Positions 19,331-28,114 are shown, numbered from the stretch's first letter. The stretch: 64,000 bases of DNA from Anaerosomatales bacterium (GCA_029210645.1 JARGFT010000009.1:31101-95100); one strand, 5' to 3'. Notes: generated by a model not told the origin, from the letters alone. Translations and numbers: made by a program.

Positions 19331-19567
19331 CTAACGGTAGAAGGCGTGCCTCGGGGGATGTTGATGCACGGAAACGAGAGGAGGCGCACCCGCCGCCCCT
19401 GCTACCCGCCAAACCTCATCGACCGCCGTCTTGAACGCGGCCTCGTTGGCGACCGACGGCGAGCGGTAGCCGCTCACCTTGCGCACGTACTGCAGCGCCG
19501 CCTCGTAGATCTCGAGGTCTGTGGCGGGCGGGTCGTAGTTGAAGAGCGTCCGGATGTTCCTGCACCT
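19331..19567 (-). pseudogene. DUF2277-family remnant without start codon
   Basis: On the minus strand an open frame reads CRNIRTLFNYDPPATDLEIY...AALQYVRKVSGYRSPSVANE, a clear match to the N-terminal half of DUF2277 proteins, which normally begin Met-Cys-Arg-Asn-Ile-Arg. Where ATG is expected the codon is AGG (19567-19565), preceded by a fitting GCAGGTGACACC, and an in-frame TGA lies six codons further upstream. After '...AVDEVW' the sequence no longer resembles the family and stops at TAG (19331-19333), so the C-terminal half is also lost. It fills most of the 410-base gap between carB and the glycosyltransferase gene. A sequencing error at the start is possible. Confidence 0.72.
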
Positions 19568-19701
19568 GGTGTCACCTGCCTGTCACGGGCCGGGCGGCAA
19601 CGGATGTGAGCCATTCATACCCAGGACAGCGTCTTGCCCTCTGTGAAAAGATGAGCCTGTGTGCCACTGCAGGCAGCGGTGCGCGACAGGAAGGGGCCGG
19701 A

Positions 19702-20460
19702 GTGCGCAAGCGGGGCGGAGGGCCGAGCGCCACGGCGAGACAGGGTGTGTCCACGCCTGCGCCCGCGCCTGAGGCCCCCGCGTCCCTCACCGTCGTGATC
19801 CCGACCCTGAACGAGGAGGCCGCACTCCCCGCCGTACTGGACGCGGTGTGTGCTGAAGCGGTCGAGGCGATCGTCGTAGACGGGGGCAGCACCGACGCCA
19901 CGGTTAAGATCGCGACACGCGCCGGTGTGCGCCTCATCACCGGAGCGCGTGGACGCGCCGTTCAGATGAACGCCGGCGCCGAGGCGGCCGCCTGTGACGC
20001 CGTGCTCTTTCTGCACGCCGACTCGCTCCCGCCTGCCGGCTTCCGGCAGACCGTCCTTGACGTGCTCGCCGATCCGGAGGTCGTGGTGGGCGCGTTCCGG
20101 TTCTCGCTTGCCGCCACCACGCCTGCGCTCCGCCTGGTGGAGTGGGGAACGAACCTGCGCGCGCGATGGCTCCAGATGCCCTACGGCGATCAGGGGCTGT
20201 TCATGCGCCGTGAAACCTGGCGCGATCTCGGCGGCTTTCCGGAGATCCCCCTCATGGAAGACTACGACCTCGTCCGAGCCGCGCGGCGGGTGGGCAGGGT
20301 CGCGATCGCGCCGACCGCGCTCGTCACCTCGGACAGACGGTGGCGCAAGACGGGTCCGTGGCGGTACACGGCCATCAATACGATCATCGTGGTGCGCAGG
20401 CACCTCGGCGCCACACCCGCGCAGCTCGCCGAGTGGCGCGCACGCTACTCGAAGCGATAG
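19702..20460 (+). CDS. TIGR04283-type glycosyltransferase (arsenosugar/rSAM-associated)
   Basis: A 252-residue GT2-fold glycosyltransferase with VVIPTLNEE, IVVDGGSTDAT, GARGRAVQMNAGA, VLFLHADSLPP, PYGDQGLFMRR and GFPEIPLMEDYDLV. These blocks are typical of TIGR04283, annotated in arsenosugar biosynthesis and earlier as 'rSAM/selenodomain-associated transferase 2'. The last residues are basic and no membrane helix is present. GTG 19702 is chosen for AGGAAGGGG upstream; GTG 19606 and ATG 19651 are in-frame alternatives. Its 3' end overlaps the convergent phosphorylase gene by 16 nt. An ArsS-like radical SAM gene lies 5 kb away. Confidence 0.85.
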   Translation: MRKRGGGPSATARQGVSTPAPAPEAPASLTVVIPTLNEEAALPAVLDAVCAEAVEAIVVDGGSTDATVKIATRAGVRLITGARGRAVQMNAGAEAAACDAVLFLHADSLPPAGFRQTVLDVLADPEVVVGAFRFSLAATTPALRLVEWGTNLRARWLQMPYGDQGLFMRRETWRDLGGFPEIPLMEDYDLVRAARRVGRVAIAPTALVTSDRRWRKTGPWRYTAINTIIVVRRHLGATPAQLAEWRARYSKR

Positions 20461-21230
20461 ACGAACCCCGTATCGAAGGGGTGCTCCCCGAGGCGGCGCA
20501 ACGCACCGGGCACGATCTGGCCGAAGACCCGGCGGCTCGCAGCGATATTGGCGTCGAGGACGTCGACCGGTGTCGGCTCGGCCTTCACGCCGTTGGCATA
20601 GTCGACACCGAATCCCACCAGTGCGTAGGGGACCTCGAGTTCGCCGGCGAGCACCGCCTCGGGACCGGCGGTCTGACTCACGGCGGTCACGCCCAGCGAG
20701 CGCAGCCACGCGATCTCGGTACGCGTGTTGAAGCGAGGCCCGAGCATGTACGCGTAGACCCCGCGGGCCAGCGCAGCAACGCCCGCGTCGGTCGCGGCGT
20801 CCAGCAGCGCACCACGCAGCGTCGACGAGAAAGGCGAGCCGAAGATGAAGTGACCGCGCCGCTCATCTCCCGGAGTGTCGTACACCGTGCACGGAGAGCC
20901 GTCGGGCAGCCGGTTGTCCGGGAAGAAGAGGTCGTCAAAGACGATGGCGGTGCCGAGTTCGACCTCTCCGTCCACCACGCCGCAGACCGTCGTGCCGATG
21001 ATCGCCGAGCAGCCCGCCTCCTTGAGCGCCCACACGTTCTCCCGGTGCAGGACCTGGGACGAGAGCCGCGTGTGGCCTGCTCCGTGGCGGCGCACGAACA
21101 GCACCTCGACCTCCGCCATGCGACCCCGGTGCATCGTGACCGGCCCCCAGGGCGTGTCGATGCTGAGGTCTTCGAGCCACTCGGCCTCGAACTCCGCTGC
21201 GGTGCCACCTATCAAGCCGATCTTCGTCAT
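20445..21230 (-). CDS. MTAP-type nucleoside phosphorylase
   Basis: A 261-residue phosphorylase of the MTAP/PNP family, which cleaves purine (5'-deoxy)nucleosides with phosphate. Visible blocks are KIGLIGGTAAEFEAEWLED, VRRHGAGHTRL (phosphate site), GTTVCGVVDGEVELGTAIVF, LGPRFNTRTEIAWLRSLG and SQTAGPEAVLAGELEVPYAL. Changes from canonical MTAP around the base-binding loop (GFGVDYANG) leave the substrate open: methylthioadenosine, methylthioinosine or another 5'-modified nucleoside. ATG start with AGGAGG. It is the last gene of a five-gene run and could cleave an ArsS-derived arsenonucleoside (inference). Confidence 0.85.
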   Translation of the reverse strand: MTKIGLIGGTAAEFEAEWLEDLSIDTPWGPVTMHRGRMAEVEVLFVRRHGAGHTRLSSQVLHRENVWALKEAGCSAIIGTTVCGVVDGEVELGTAIVFDDLFFPDNRLPDGSPCTVYDTPGDERRGHFIFGSPFSSTLRGALLDAATDAGVAALARGVYAYMLGPRFNTRTEIAWLRSLGVTAVSQTAGPEAVLAGELEVPYALVGFGVDYANGVKAEPTPVDVLDANIAASRRVFGQIVPGALRRLGEHPFDTGFVYRFE

Positions 21231-21237
21231 GAGCCTC

Positions 21238-22080
21238 CTACCTGAACCGGCGCAGTTCGTAGACGGCCAGGCCCGCTATGACCAGCAGCGCCAACGAGAG
21301 CATGACTCTCGCCGTAGCGGCGCCGGCACTCGCACCCAGTAGTCCCGTGCCCACCGCATCCGCGACCGCACCCGGTGCGACGACGGCCACAACGGCCAGC
21401 AGCGCCGCCGAGGCGAGTCCGGCTACCCTCAGGCCCCGTCCCGCTCTGCGGGCCGCCGGAGCACCCGGTTCGGCTACCAGTGCCATCAGGAGCGATCCGA
21501 GCATGGCGACGATCACGCTCGCCGCTGCCGCCGGAGGCCACACGGCCCCCACGGCAAGGCCGACCGCCAACCCGGCACCCACGTCGAGCGCACCCCTGCG
21601 GACAGCTTCGGCTACATCGCGCGCCGCCCACGCACGCCCGGCGGACCCGGCCTCGGCGATCATCTCGGCCACCAGGCCTGCCGAGAACTCGGTGATCGAC
21701 GCGCAGTGCGCGGCCGCCTCGTTCGAGCCCTCCTCCATACCGCGCTCGATGACCCGGCAGCAGGTAGCTCCCCACCGCTCAGTGAAGCGCCGCGTGAACT
21801 CGGCAGAGAGCTCCTCGGCCCGCTCACGTTGTGCCATCGGTTCGAGACCTTGCGTATCCACCCACGCCGAGAGCGACATGACTCCTGCCGCCAGAGCGCC
21901 GCACACACAGCCGGTCTTGCCGATACCGGAGGTGAAGCCGGAGCCGATGCCATCCGGCATCTCCGGCACACCCGGGCAGCCCGACAGCGCAACGAGCACC
22001 GACTCTGCACAGTTCCGGCCATCGGTGAAACAGCCGCGTGCCTCCTCGGCAGCCTGAGTGCTCGTCAGAAGCTCTGCCAT
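21238..22080 (-). CDS. C_GCAxxG_C_C family protein with C-terminal membrane domain
   Basis: A 280-residue protein. Residues 1-150 match the C_GCAxxG_C_C family, a redox-type Cys-rich domain: NCAESVLVALSGCPG, GIGKTGCVCGALAAGVMSL, ATCCRVIERGM and AAAHCASITEF. From ~150 it continues into about four membrane segments (VGAGLAVGLAVGAVWPPAAA and others), ending with YELRRFR. The stand-alone family is usually only ~140 residues, so the membrane extension is unusual. Its start follows the preceding stop directly (TAGATG), and it ends 7 nt before the phosphorylase gene. Function unknown; membrane redox or metalloid handling is an inference. Confidence 0.75.
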   Translation of the reverse strand: MAELLTSTQAAEEARGCFTDGRNCAESVLVALSGCPGVPEMPDGIGSGFTSGIGKTGCVCGALAAGVMSLSAWVDTQGLEPMAQRERAEELSAEFTRRFTERWGATCCRVIERGMEEGSNEAAAHCASITEFSAGLVAEMIAEAGSAGRAWAARDVAEAVRRGALDVGAGLAVGLAVGAVWPPAAAASVIVAMLGSLLMALVAEPGAPAARRAGRGLRVAGLASAALLAVVAVVAPGAVADAVGTGLLGASAGAATARVMLSLALLVIAGLAVYELRRFR

Positions 22081-23061
22081 CTAGCGCCTACCTCCCAGAG
22101 CGAACAGGACCGCGCCCGGCAGCGTCGCTACGGCCACGAACAGGAAGAACAGTAGCGACCCGGTGACCGCCAGGCTCGCCGGGACACCGGCAAGGCCGAA
22201 GAAGTACGCGTATCCGGCCTCGCGTACGCCGTGGCCCGAGATCGAGATCGGCACCATCGTGACCGCGGAGACGATCGAACTGTACACGATGCACTCCGCC
22301 AGCCCCACTGGCGACCCGAGCGCCTCGAAGATGCAGTAGTTCACGGCAGCCACGAGCACCTGGAACAGCATGGAGAGCACGAGGACGAGCACGACCGCAC
22401 CGCGATGGTGGAGCGTCTCGCGCACTCCGCACACGGCTTCGCCCACCCAGTCGGAGACGCCCTCGAAGCGGCCACCCATCGCCCCGCGCATCATGCCGGC
22501 CGAACGGGACGGCATGAGGAAGAGAGCGACCAGCGTCGCAGATGCCGCCAAAACCACTACAACCGCCACGGTCGCCTGCGGCCCCGCCTCGACAAAAGGG
22601 AGACCGAGTGCGGCCGTCAGCCCGAGACCAAGTGATGCGATCAGCCGCTCGGCGATGACCGACGCGGCGCCTCCGGGTGCGTCATCGAGGTCCTTGCCGA
22701 CGTCCCAGGCCCGCACCACATCACCGCCGACCGATGTTGGCAGGAAGTTGTTGAAGAAGAGCCCGACCAGGTAGTGGCGCGTCAGGCGCACGATCCCGAC
22801 GGAGTAACCGCGCGCACGCAACAGCAGCAACCACTTGTACGCGGAGAGCACGATCGCCGCATAGACGGCCCCGAAAGCCGCGAGGAACCAGGCGGGATCG
22901 AGCGAGAGGATCGCGGCGAGCACATCGGCGGGCGGCACCCGGCTGAAGACGAGGGCCAGCGCGACGATGCTGACCGCGGCCCGGATCAACGTGCCGGCGC
23001 GGCCTCCCCCGAAGGACACCGGCGGGGCCTCGACGACCGTAGTGTCAACCGGGCCCGTCAC
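22081..23061 (-). CDS. Flippase-like (lysylphosphatidylglycerol synthase-TM family) membrane protein
   Basis: A 326-residue integral membrane protein with about eight helices. Characteristic motifs are HYLVGLFFNNFLPTSVGGDV followed by RAWDVGKD, then VIAERLIASLGLGL, TMVPISISGHGVREAGYAYF and a final small-residue helix. These are features of the UPF0104/AglD/YbhN group, implicated in lipid or lipid-linked sugar translocation. GTG start overlaps the upstream gene by 4 nt. It lies in the same coupled run as the glycosyltransferase-side genes and could move a lipid-linked intermediate, but no direct evidence is present. Confidence 0.85.
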   Translation of the reverse strand: MTGPVDTTVVEAPPVSFGGGRAGTLIRAAVSIVALALVFSRVPPADVLAAILSLDPAWFLAAFGAVYAAIVLSAYKWLLLLRARGYSVGIVRLTRHYLVGLFFNNFLPTSVGGDVVRAWDVGKDLDDAPGGAASVIAERLIASLGLGLTAALGLPFVEAGPQATVAVVVVLAASATLVALFLMPSRSAGMMRGAMGGRFEGVSDWVGEAVCGVRETLHHRGAVVLVLVLSMLFQVLVAAVNYCIFEALGSPVGLAECIVYSSIVSAVTMVPISISGHGVREAGYAYFFGLAGVPASLAVTGSLLFFLFVAVATLPGAVLFALGGRR

Positions 23062-24542
23062 TGAGAGCCGACATCTGCTGGGGCGTCGAGCGCACCGGCC
23101 ACGCGTGCAGCCTCGGTGCGCGCCTTGAGTCGCGCCAGGTAGTAGGGCCTGATGGTGGCCCCCGCCACGAACACAACCGCCGTGAACAGGAAGATCAGGA
23201 ACAGGATCCGCACGCTTCCGGTCAGGTTCTGACCCAGATAGGAGTAGACGAGCGTGGCCGGAAGCTGCCCGATCCCGGTGGCGATGAAGAAGCGCCTGAA
23301 GCTGACGGACGTCAGCCCGGCCCCGTAGCTGATGAGGTCGAAGCTCACAAAGGGCAGCAGCCGCGCGATCAGCACCGTCCGGTCCCCGTAGCGCTGGAAG
23401 AAGAGGTCCGAGACCTCCAGCGCTCCGCTACCGCCCGCGAGCTTTTCCACCGCCGGACGGCCGAACGACCGGGCGATCCAGAAGCAGATGGCGGCACCGG
23501 CCATCGCGCTCGACCATGAAAGCAGGGCGCCCCATGCCCAGCCGAACAACAGGCCGTTGGCAAACGTGATCACGAAGGCCGGCAGCGGCGCCGCTATCGA
23601 CTGCAGGATCATCAAGAGCGATGAGACCACCGGCGCCCAGACCCCGAAGCTGAGCAGGTAGTCACGGACGAAGAGGATGTTGCCCCTGGCCAGCACGTCC
23701 ACCGCCCCGGCAACCCACTCACGGATGCCGGGAACGAACGCGTACGCGGCTCCGGCCACGGCTACGGCGACCGCACCGGTCGCCAGCTGGCGCTTGCGTT
23801 CCTTCGAGACCGTTCCCATCGGTATTCGGTCCCTCTCGCGCCAGATGATCCAGGCGAGTATGGCCACGCCGAGAACCCCGAACACGAGCCGGTATGCAAG
23901 GAGCGCGTCATCGGGGACATCGCTCGCGAAGACCGTGAAGAAGACGACACCCGGCACCGTACCGACGGCCGTCCAGAGTGTGAACTCCCGCCATCCGACC
24001 CGGCTGGCCCCGAACGCATATGACACGAGGTCCTGCGGAACGAGCGGAACGAGCCGCAGCCCGAGCAGCAGCCAGCGGGCGATGCCGCGCGACTCGGGAA
24101 GCGCGCCACGCCTAGCCCGTGCCGCAGTCAGCGGTATGCCGGCGATCGCGCGCGATATGCCGAATGCAGCCAGAGCGCCGAGTACGAGACCGATCCATGC
24201 CGACAGGCCCCCGACAACGGGGCCGAACACGTCAGCCGCCGCGCGGATCAGGGCCTCGGAGGGCAGCGGAACCAACACCGCCTGCCAGACCGCGAGAACG
24301 ATGACAGAGAGTACGGACTCGCGGCCCCAGGTGCCGAGGAATATGCGCACCGACGAGACCTCTTCGGTTCCCAGCACGTTGCCGGCGATGCGCGCGAGCA
24401 TGGCGACCTGCGGCAGCGCGAAGAATGCGGCAGCGAAGGCCAGGCCCGCCAGCGCAACGAGAAGGGCGGGCAGCCAGGGCCGCGTGTAGGGGCCGCCCGC
24501 CTCAGCGGGCCGCTCCCCGGCGTGTCGGGCCGATCGGCTCAC
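23058..24542 (-). CDS. Tandem VTT/TVP38-TMEM64 (SNARE-associated Golgi) membrane protein
   Basis: A 494-residue membrane protein containing two copies of the VTT/DedA-like fold. The first copy spans about 20-230 (PLPSEALIRAAADVFGPVVG, LLGLRLVPLVPQDLVSYAFG). The second spans about 255-475 (PLPAFVITFANGLLFGWAWG, IARLLPFVSFDLISYGAG). Each has the reentrant-loop Pro/Gly pattern and the R-LP-hydrophobic motif. Most family members carry a single copy, so this is a duplication or fusion. GTG start overlaps the rhodanese gene stop by 1 nt; the stop overlaps the next start by 4 nt. Probable role: lipid scrambling or small-molecule transport. Confidence 0.85.
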   Translation of the reverse strand: MSRSARHAGERPAEAGGPYTRPWLPALLVALAGLAFAAAFFALPQVAMLARIAGNVLGTEEVSSVRIFLGTWGRESVLSVIVLAVWQAVLVPLPSEALIRAAADVFGPVVGGLSAWIGLVLGALAAFGISRAIAGIPLTAARARRGALPESRGIARWLLLGLRLVPLVPQDLVSYAFGASRVGWREFTLWTAVGTVPGVVFFTVFASDVPDDALLAYRLVFGVLGVAILAWIIWRERDRIPMGTVSKERKRQLATGAVAVAVAGAAYAFVPGIREWVAGAVDVLARGNILFVRDYLLSFGVWAPVVSSLLMILQSIAAPLPAFVITFANGLLFGWAWGALLSWSSAMAGAAICFWIARSFGRPAVEKLAGGSGALEVSDLFFQRYGDRTVLIARLLPFVSFDLISYGAGLTSVSFRRFFIATGIGQLPATLVYSYLGQNLTGSVRILFLIFLFTAVVFVAGATIRPYYLARLKARTEAARVAGALDAPADVGSQ

Positions 24543-25504
24543 TACTCTACGGGCAGATCAGGGTTGCCTGCCCACGTGTAGAACGACGCGTCGTAGTTCC
24601 TGGCGTTCTCGTAGCCGAGCATACGGGCGAGCAGCGACATGTGCGCCGAGCGGATTCCCTTGGTGCAGTAGAAGACATTCTCGGTGGCCGTGTCGTCCAC
24701 GCCGGCGCCCTCGAGCAGCGCCAACAGCTCCTCGTCACTCTTCACCGTCCCGTCGACGTTGAAGACCTCGGGATACGGGATGCTCACGGCACCGGCGATG
24801 TGGCCGCCGCGTGCCTCGCCGAAGTCGGTCGCGCCCTCGTACTCCTTGGTGGAGCGGGAGTCGATGATCGTGAACGCATCGAGGTCCGCGACAAGGTCAT
24901 CCGTGGCAACGTTGTACTCGGCCAGATCGTCCACGACGGCAACGGTCGTCGCCTCGAGCGCAACGGCGTCGGTCGTGATCTCGTTGCCGGCGGCGGCCCA
25001 TGCCGGATAGCCACCGTCCATCATCAGGCTGTCTTCGATGCCGAGGGCCCGAAGCATCCACACGATGCGGCCGTCCTCGCCCCAGCCGGTCGGATCCGTG
25101 TACACGACGATCGTCTTGCTGGTATCCACGCCAAGTTCGCCGAGCTTCGCGCCGATGTCGTCCACCGGCAGCAGCGTGCCCCACTCGGGATCGCCGGGAG
25201 CACCCTCGCCCACGGAAGCGAACGTCTGCCAGGGGGCGTTGATCGCACCGGCGAGGTGACCCGCCTCGTACGCCTCGGGCGCGCGGGCGTCGATGATCAC
25301 GAACGACTCCATGTCCGCGGCCACGTCGTTGATCGAGATCAGGTACTCGTCACGTGCCGAGACGGGCTCTTCAGCAGCCGGTCCCTCGACAGCCGGTCCC
25401 TCGGGCTCCTCGGACCCTCCGTTCGAGCCGCATCCCGCAAGGCCGCCGAGCATGCCGAGCGCAAGTACGAACGAGAGCAGTATGACCAGCCATCTGTTCT
25501 TCAC
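24542..25504 (-). CDS. Tandem rhodanese-domain lipoprotein
   Basis: A 320-residue lipoprotein: basic start, hydrophobic stretch and lipobox LAGC with Cys25, then an acidic linker. Two rhodanese domains follow. The first (~50-175) has FVIIDARAPEAYEAGHLAGA but at the active-site loop reads VVYTDPTGWGEDGR with no cysteine, so it is inactive. The second (~190-315) carries the catalytic Cys in NVFYCTKGIRS. This inactive-active arrangement is that of thiosulfate:cyanide sulfurtransferases. GTG 25504 is chosen because AAGGAGGAC lies 5 nt upstream and the signal peptide starts there. It heads a five-gene coupled run. Confidence 0.88.
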   Translation of the reverse strand: MKNRWLVILLSFVLALGMLGGLAGCGSNGGSEEPEGPAVEGPAAEEPVSARDEYLISINDVAADMESFVIIDARAPEAYEAGHLAGAINAPWQTFASVGEGAPGDPEWGTLLPVDDIGAKLGELGVDTSKTIVVYTDPTGWGEDGRIVWMLRALGIEDSLMMDGGYPAWAAAGNEITTDAVALEATTVAVVDDLAEYNVATDDLVADLDAFTIIDSRSTKEYEGATDFGEARGGHIAGAVSIPYPEVFNVDGTVKSDEELLALLEGAGVDDTATENVFYCTKGIRSAHMSLLARMLGYENARNYDASFYTWAGNPDLPVE

Positions 25505-25604
25505 GCTTGTCCTCCTTGTGCTCCCGGCGCGAGGACCGGGGGTGGCCAGCATTCGATGGAGGACATTCTATCGCCTTATGCCTGCGATAACAATCCGCTA
25601 ATGA

Positions 25605-26588
25605 CTAGGCCGGGAGAAGCGTCCCTCCGCAGCTGCTGCCCGCCCCGGCGATGCAGCCGAAGCAGTGATCGGCGTAGCGGATACGGCGTCGCGCGAGGGT
25701 GGCGCTGTCGAACTCGGCGATGGTGAGCGGCGCACCTTCGGTGACGGCCAGACCCAGGACCTGGTTGAAGTCGCAGTCGTACAGGGTGCCGTCGAACGCG
25801 ACAGACACCATCGAACGGCACATGACCGAGGCGGCCACGTCTGCGTTGCACGACTGGCGTAGCCGCTCGGCGTACTCCTCGCGTCGACCCGTGGTGTCCA
25901 GCTGGTGACCGAACCGGTTGATCGGCATGTTGTTGATCGCGAGAAGCCGGTTGAACGACACCCCGTATCGTTGCTCGAGCTCCCGCCGATAGTCGCCTTC
26001 AAGTGCGTGCTGGTCGCCGGCGAGACCGAACCCTGTCGGGTTGTGGACGAGATCGAGCGAAAGCCCGGTGCCGGCGCACCCGTAGCCCTCGGCGTTGAGC
26101 AGCCGCAAGCTCTCGATGCTCTTCTCGAAGACCGACGGTCCCCGTTGCGCGTCGGTGTTCTCGGCGAGGTAGCAGGGAAGCGAGCAGGCGAGGGAGACCG
26201 CGTGCTCGGCGAAGAAGCGGGGAAGGTGGCGCATCGCCGCTCCGGTCAGCGGATGGGAGTCGAGTGTGACCGTGAGGTTGTGCCGGACGAGCACCTTCCG
26301 TCCCAGCGCGCGGATGCCCGAGACGAGCCGCTCGAACTCGGGATGCAGTTCCGGTGCGCCTCCGGTGAGGTCGACGGTGGAGATGCCCGGGGTCCGCTCC
26401 ACGACCGCCAGGCACGCATCGATAGTGGCGGCCGACATCATCTCGGTGCGCGCGGGCGACGCGTCGACGTGACAGTGAGCGCACGCCTGGTTGCACAGTC
26501 GCGTGATGTTGAGCTGCAGCGCTTCGATGGGCAAGGGGCTCAGATCGAGGTCATGCTCCTCGCATAGCTGCTGGAAGGCTACTGACAT
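25605..26588 (-). CDS. arsS: ArsS-like radical SAM protein (arsenosugar biosynthesis type)
   Basis: A 327-residue radical SAM enzyme with the cluster motif CNQACAHC (CX3CX2C) near residue 32, followed by HVDASPARTEMM, TVDLTGGAPELHPEFERLV, SLACSLPCYLAENTDAQRG, RLLAINNMPINRFG, DGTLYDCDFNQVLGL and a C-terminal CFGCIAGAGSSCGG. This matches the ArsS family (TIGR04167), where the characterised member transfers a deoxyadenosyl group to dimethylated arsenic. Earlier annotation linked the family to selenodomain proteins, so arsenic is not certain. It is 8 nt downstream of purB and 100 nt upstream of the rhodanese lipoprotein gene. No arsM is in the window. Confidence 0.85.
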   Translation of the reverse strand: MSVAFQQLCEEHDLDLSPLPIEALQLNITRLCNQACAHCHVDASPARTEMMSAATIDACLAVVERTPGISTVDLTGGAPELHPEFERLVSGIRALGRKVLVRHNLTVTLDSHPLTGAAMRHLPRFFAEHAVSLACSLPCYLAENTDAQRGPSVFEKSIESLRLLNAEGYGCAGTGLSLDLVHNPTGFGLAGDQHALEGDYRRELEQRYGVSFNRLLAINNMPINRFGHQLDTTGRREEYAERLRQSCNADVAASVMCRSMVSVAFDGTLYDCDFNQVLGLAVTEGAPLTIAEFDSATLARRRIRYADHCFGCIAGAGSSCGGTLLPA

Positions 26589-26596
26589 CCGGGCTC

Positions 26597-27910
26597 CTAG
26601 AACTCGCAGCCTTCAAGCCGGTCGAACACCACGCCGGCCCGGGTCAGGAACGCCCGCGGCTCGAAGATGGCGTCGAGCTCCTCGGCACAGATCGGGAACT
26701 CCGGATCGGCATCGAGACGCTCGCGGAAGTCCGGCCCGCTGCGCGCGTTCTGGATGTCGTCCCAGATCTGCATCGCGTTGCGCTGCACGATGGCGTATGC
26801 GTCCTCGCGCATGATGCCGGCGCTCACGAGCGCAAGCAGTACCCGGCTCGAGTAGATAAGCCCGCGCGTGGCCTCGAGGTTGGCGAGCATACGCTGCGGG
26901 TAGAGGACGAGGCCGTCGAGGACCCACGCAAGCTTGCCGAGCAGGTAGTCCAGCGCGATCGTCGAGTCGGCGAGCACAACGCGCTCGGCGCTGCTGTGCG
27001 AGATGTCGCGCTCGTGCCAGAGTGCCACGTTGTCGAAGCCAACCTGCGCGTTCGCCTTGACCACACGCGCCAGACCGCACACGCGCTCCGCGGTGATGGG
27101 GTTGCGCTTATGCGGCATCGCCGAGGACCCCTTCTGGCCCGCGGCAAACGGCTCTTCGGCCTCAAGGGTGTCGGACTTCTGGAGCGCGCGCACCTCGGTC
27201 GCGATCTCCTCGGCAGTGGCTGCGACAGTGGCGAGCACCGCAAGCAACTGCGCGTGACGGTCGCGCGGGATGACCTGAGTAGAGAGCGGCTCGGGGGTCA
27301 GGCCGAGCTTCTCGCAGACGTACTCCTCAACAAACGGGTCGATGTTGGAGTAGCTCCCCACCGCGCCGCTGATCGCTCCGACGGCAACCACCTCGCGGGT
27401 GCGCTCGAGCCGGTCGAGCGCGCGCTTGCACGCCCACGCCCAGCGGGCGAACTTCATCCCCATCGTCATCGGCTCGGCGTGGATACCGTGCGTGCGGCCA
27501 ACGCACAGGGTGTCGCGCTCCTCCAGCGCCCGGCGCTTGCAGATCTCGCCGATCCGGCGCACGTCGGCGATGAGGATGTCTGTTGCCTGCGTCATCTGGT
27601 AGCACAGCGCCGTGTCGCCGAGGTCGCTGGAGGTCATGCCGTAGTGGACCCACTTGGAGGGCTCGCCGATGTGCTCGGCCATATTGGTGAGGAACGCAAT
27701 GACGTCGTGGTTGGTCTCGGCCTCGATCTCCTCGATGCGCTCGACCTCGAAGGCCGCTCGCTCGCGGACGGCGACGGCGTCCTCGCGCGGCACGATGCCG
27801 AGCTCAGCCTGTGCCTCGGTGGCCAGGACCTCGATCTCCTTCCAGATCTCGAACTTGTTCTCGAGCTCCCAGATGCGGGCCATCTCGGGACGGGAGTAGC
27901 GCGGGATCAT
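26597..27910 (-). CDS. purB: Adenylosuccinate lyase
   Basis: A 437-residue fumarase-superfamily lyase acting twice in purine synthesis (SAICAR to AICAR and adenylosuccinate to AMP). The signature GQKGSSAMPHKRNP holds the mobile catalytic loop with its Ser, and YGMTSSDLGDTALCYQ and VGRTHGIHAEPMTMG carry the other active-site regions. Length is normal. ATG start. It is followed 8 nt downstream by arsS and preceded by the small membrane protein gene. Confidence 0.96.
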   Translation of the reverse strand: MIPRYSRPEMARIWELENKFEIWKEIEVLATEAQAELGIVPREDAVAVRERAAFEVERIEEIEAETNHDVIAFLTNMAEHIGEPSKWVHYGMTSSDLGDTALCYQMTQATDILIADVRRIGEICKRRALEERDTLCVGRTHGIHAEPMTMGMKFARWAWACKRALDRLERTREVVAVGAISGAVGSYSNIDPFVEEYVCEKLGLTPEPLSTQVIPRDRHAQLLAVLATVAATAEEIATEVRALQKSDTLEAEEPFAAGQKGSSAMPHKRNPITAERVCGLARVVKANAQVGFDNVALWHERDISHSSAERVVLADSTIALDYLLGKLAWVLDGLVLYPQRMLANLEATRGLIYSSRVLLALVSAGIMREDAYAIVQRNAMQIWDDIQNARSGPDFRERLDADPEFPICAEELDAIFEPRAFLTRAGVVFDRLEGCEF

Positions 27911-27981
27911 GCTGTCGTTCCTCTCCTCGGCGTGCGTCGCGTACAGGATACGCGATTGGACGGAACGGGCGGCTGCCGGTC

Positions 27982-28110
27982 TCAGCCCGAACCCGTAACG
28001 CTGCCTGACCGACCCCCGGCGTACAACGCAACCGCGGCCGTAAGCCCGACCAGCGTCCAGATGCCCCAGACGGGTATCTGTGCCGCACTCCCCTCGATGC
28101 CGCCGCTCAT
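27982..28110 (-). CDS. 42-residue single-pass membrane protein
   Basis: A short open frame beginning MSGGIEGSAAQIPVWG, with one predicted membrane helix (WGIWTLVGLTAAVALYAGG) and a Gly/Ser-rich tail. ATG 28110 lies 4 nt after the flavodoxin gene stop, with AAGGTG upstream, which suggests co-translation in the TetR-flavodoxin operon. No family recognised. Confidence 0.5.
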   Translation of the reverse strand: MSGGIEGSAAQIPVWGIWTLVGLTAAVALYAGGRSGSVTGSG

Positions 28111-28114
28111 CGGC

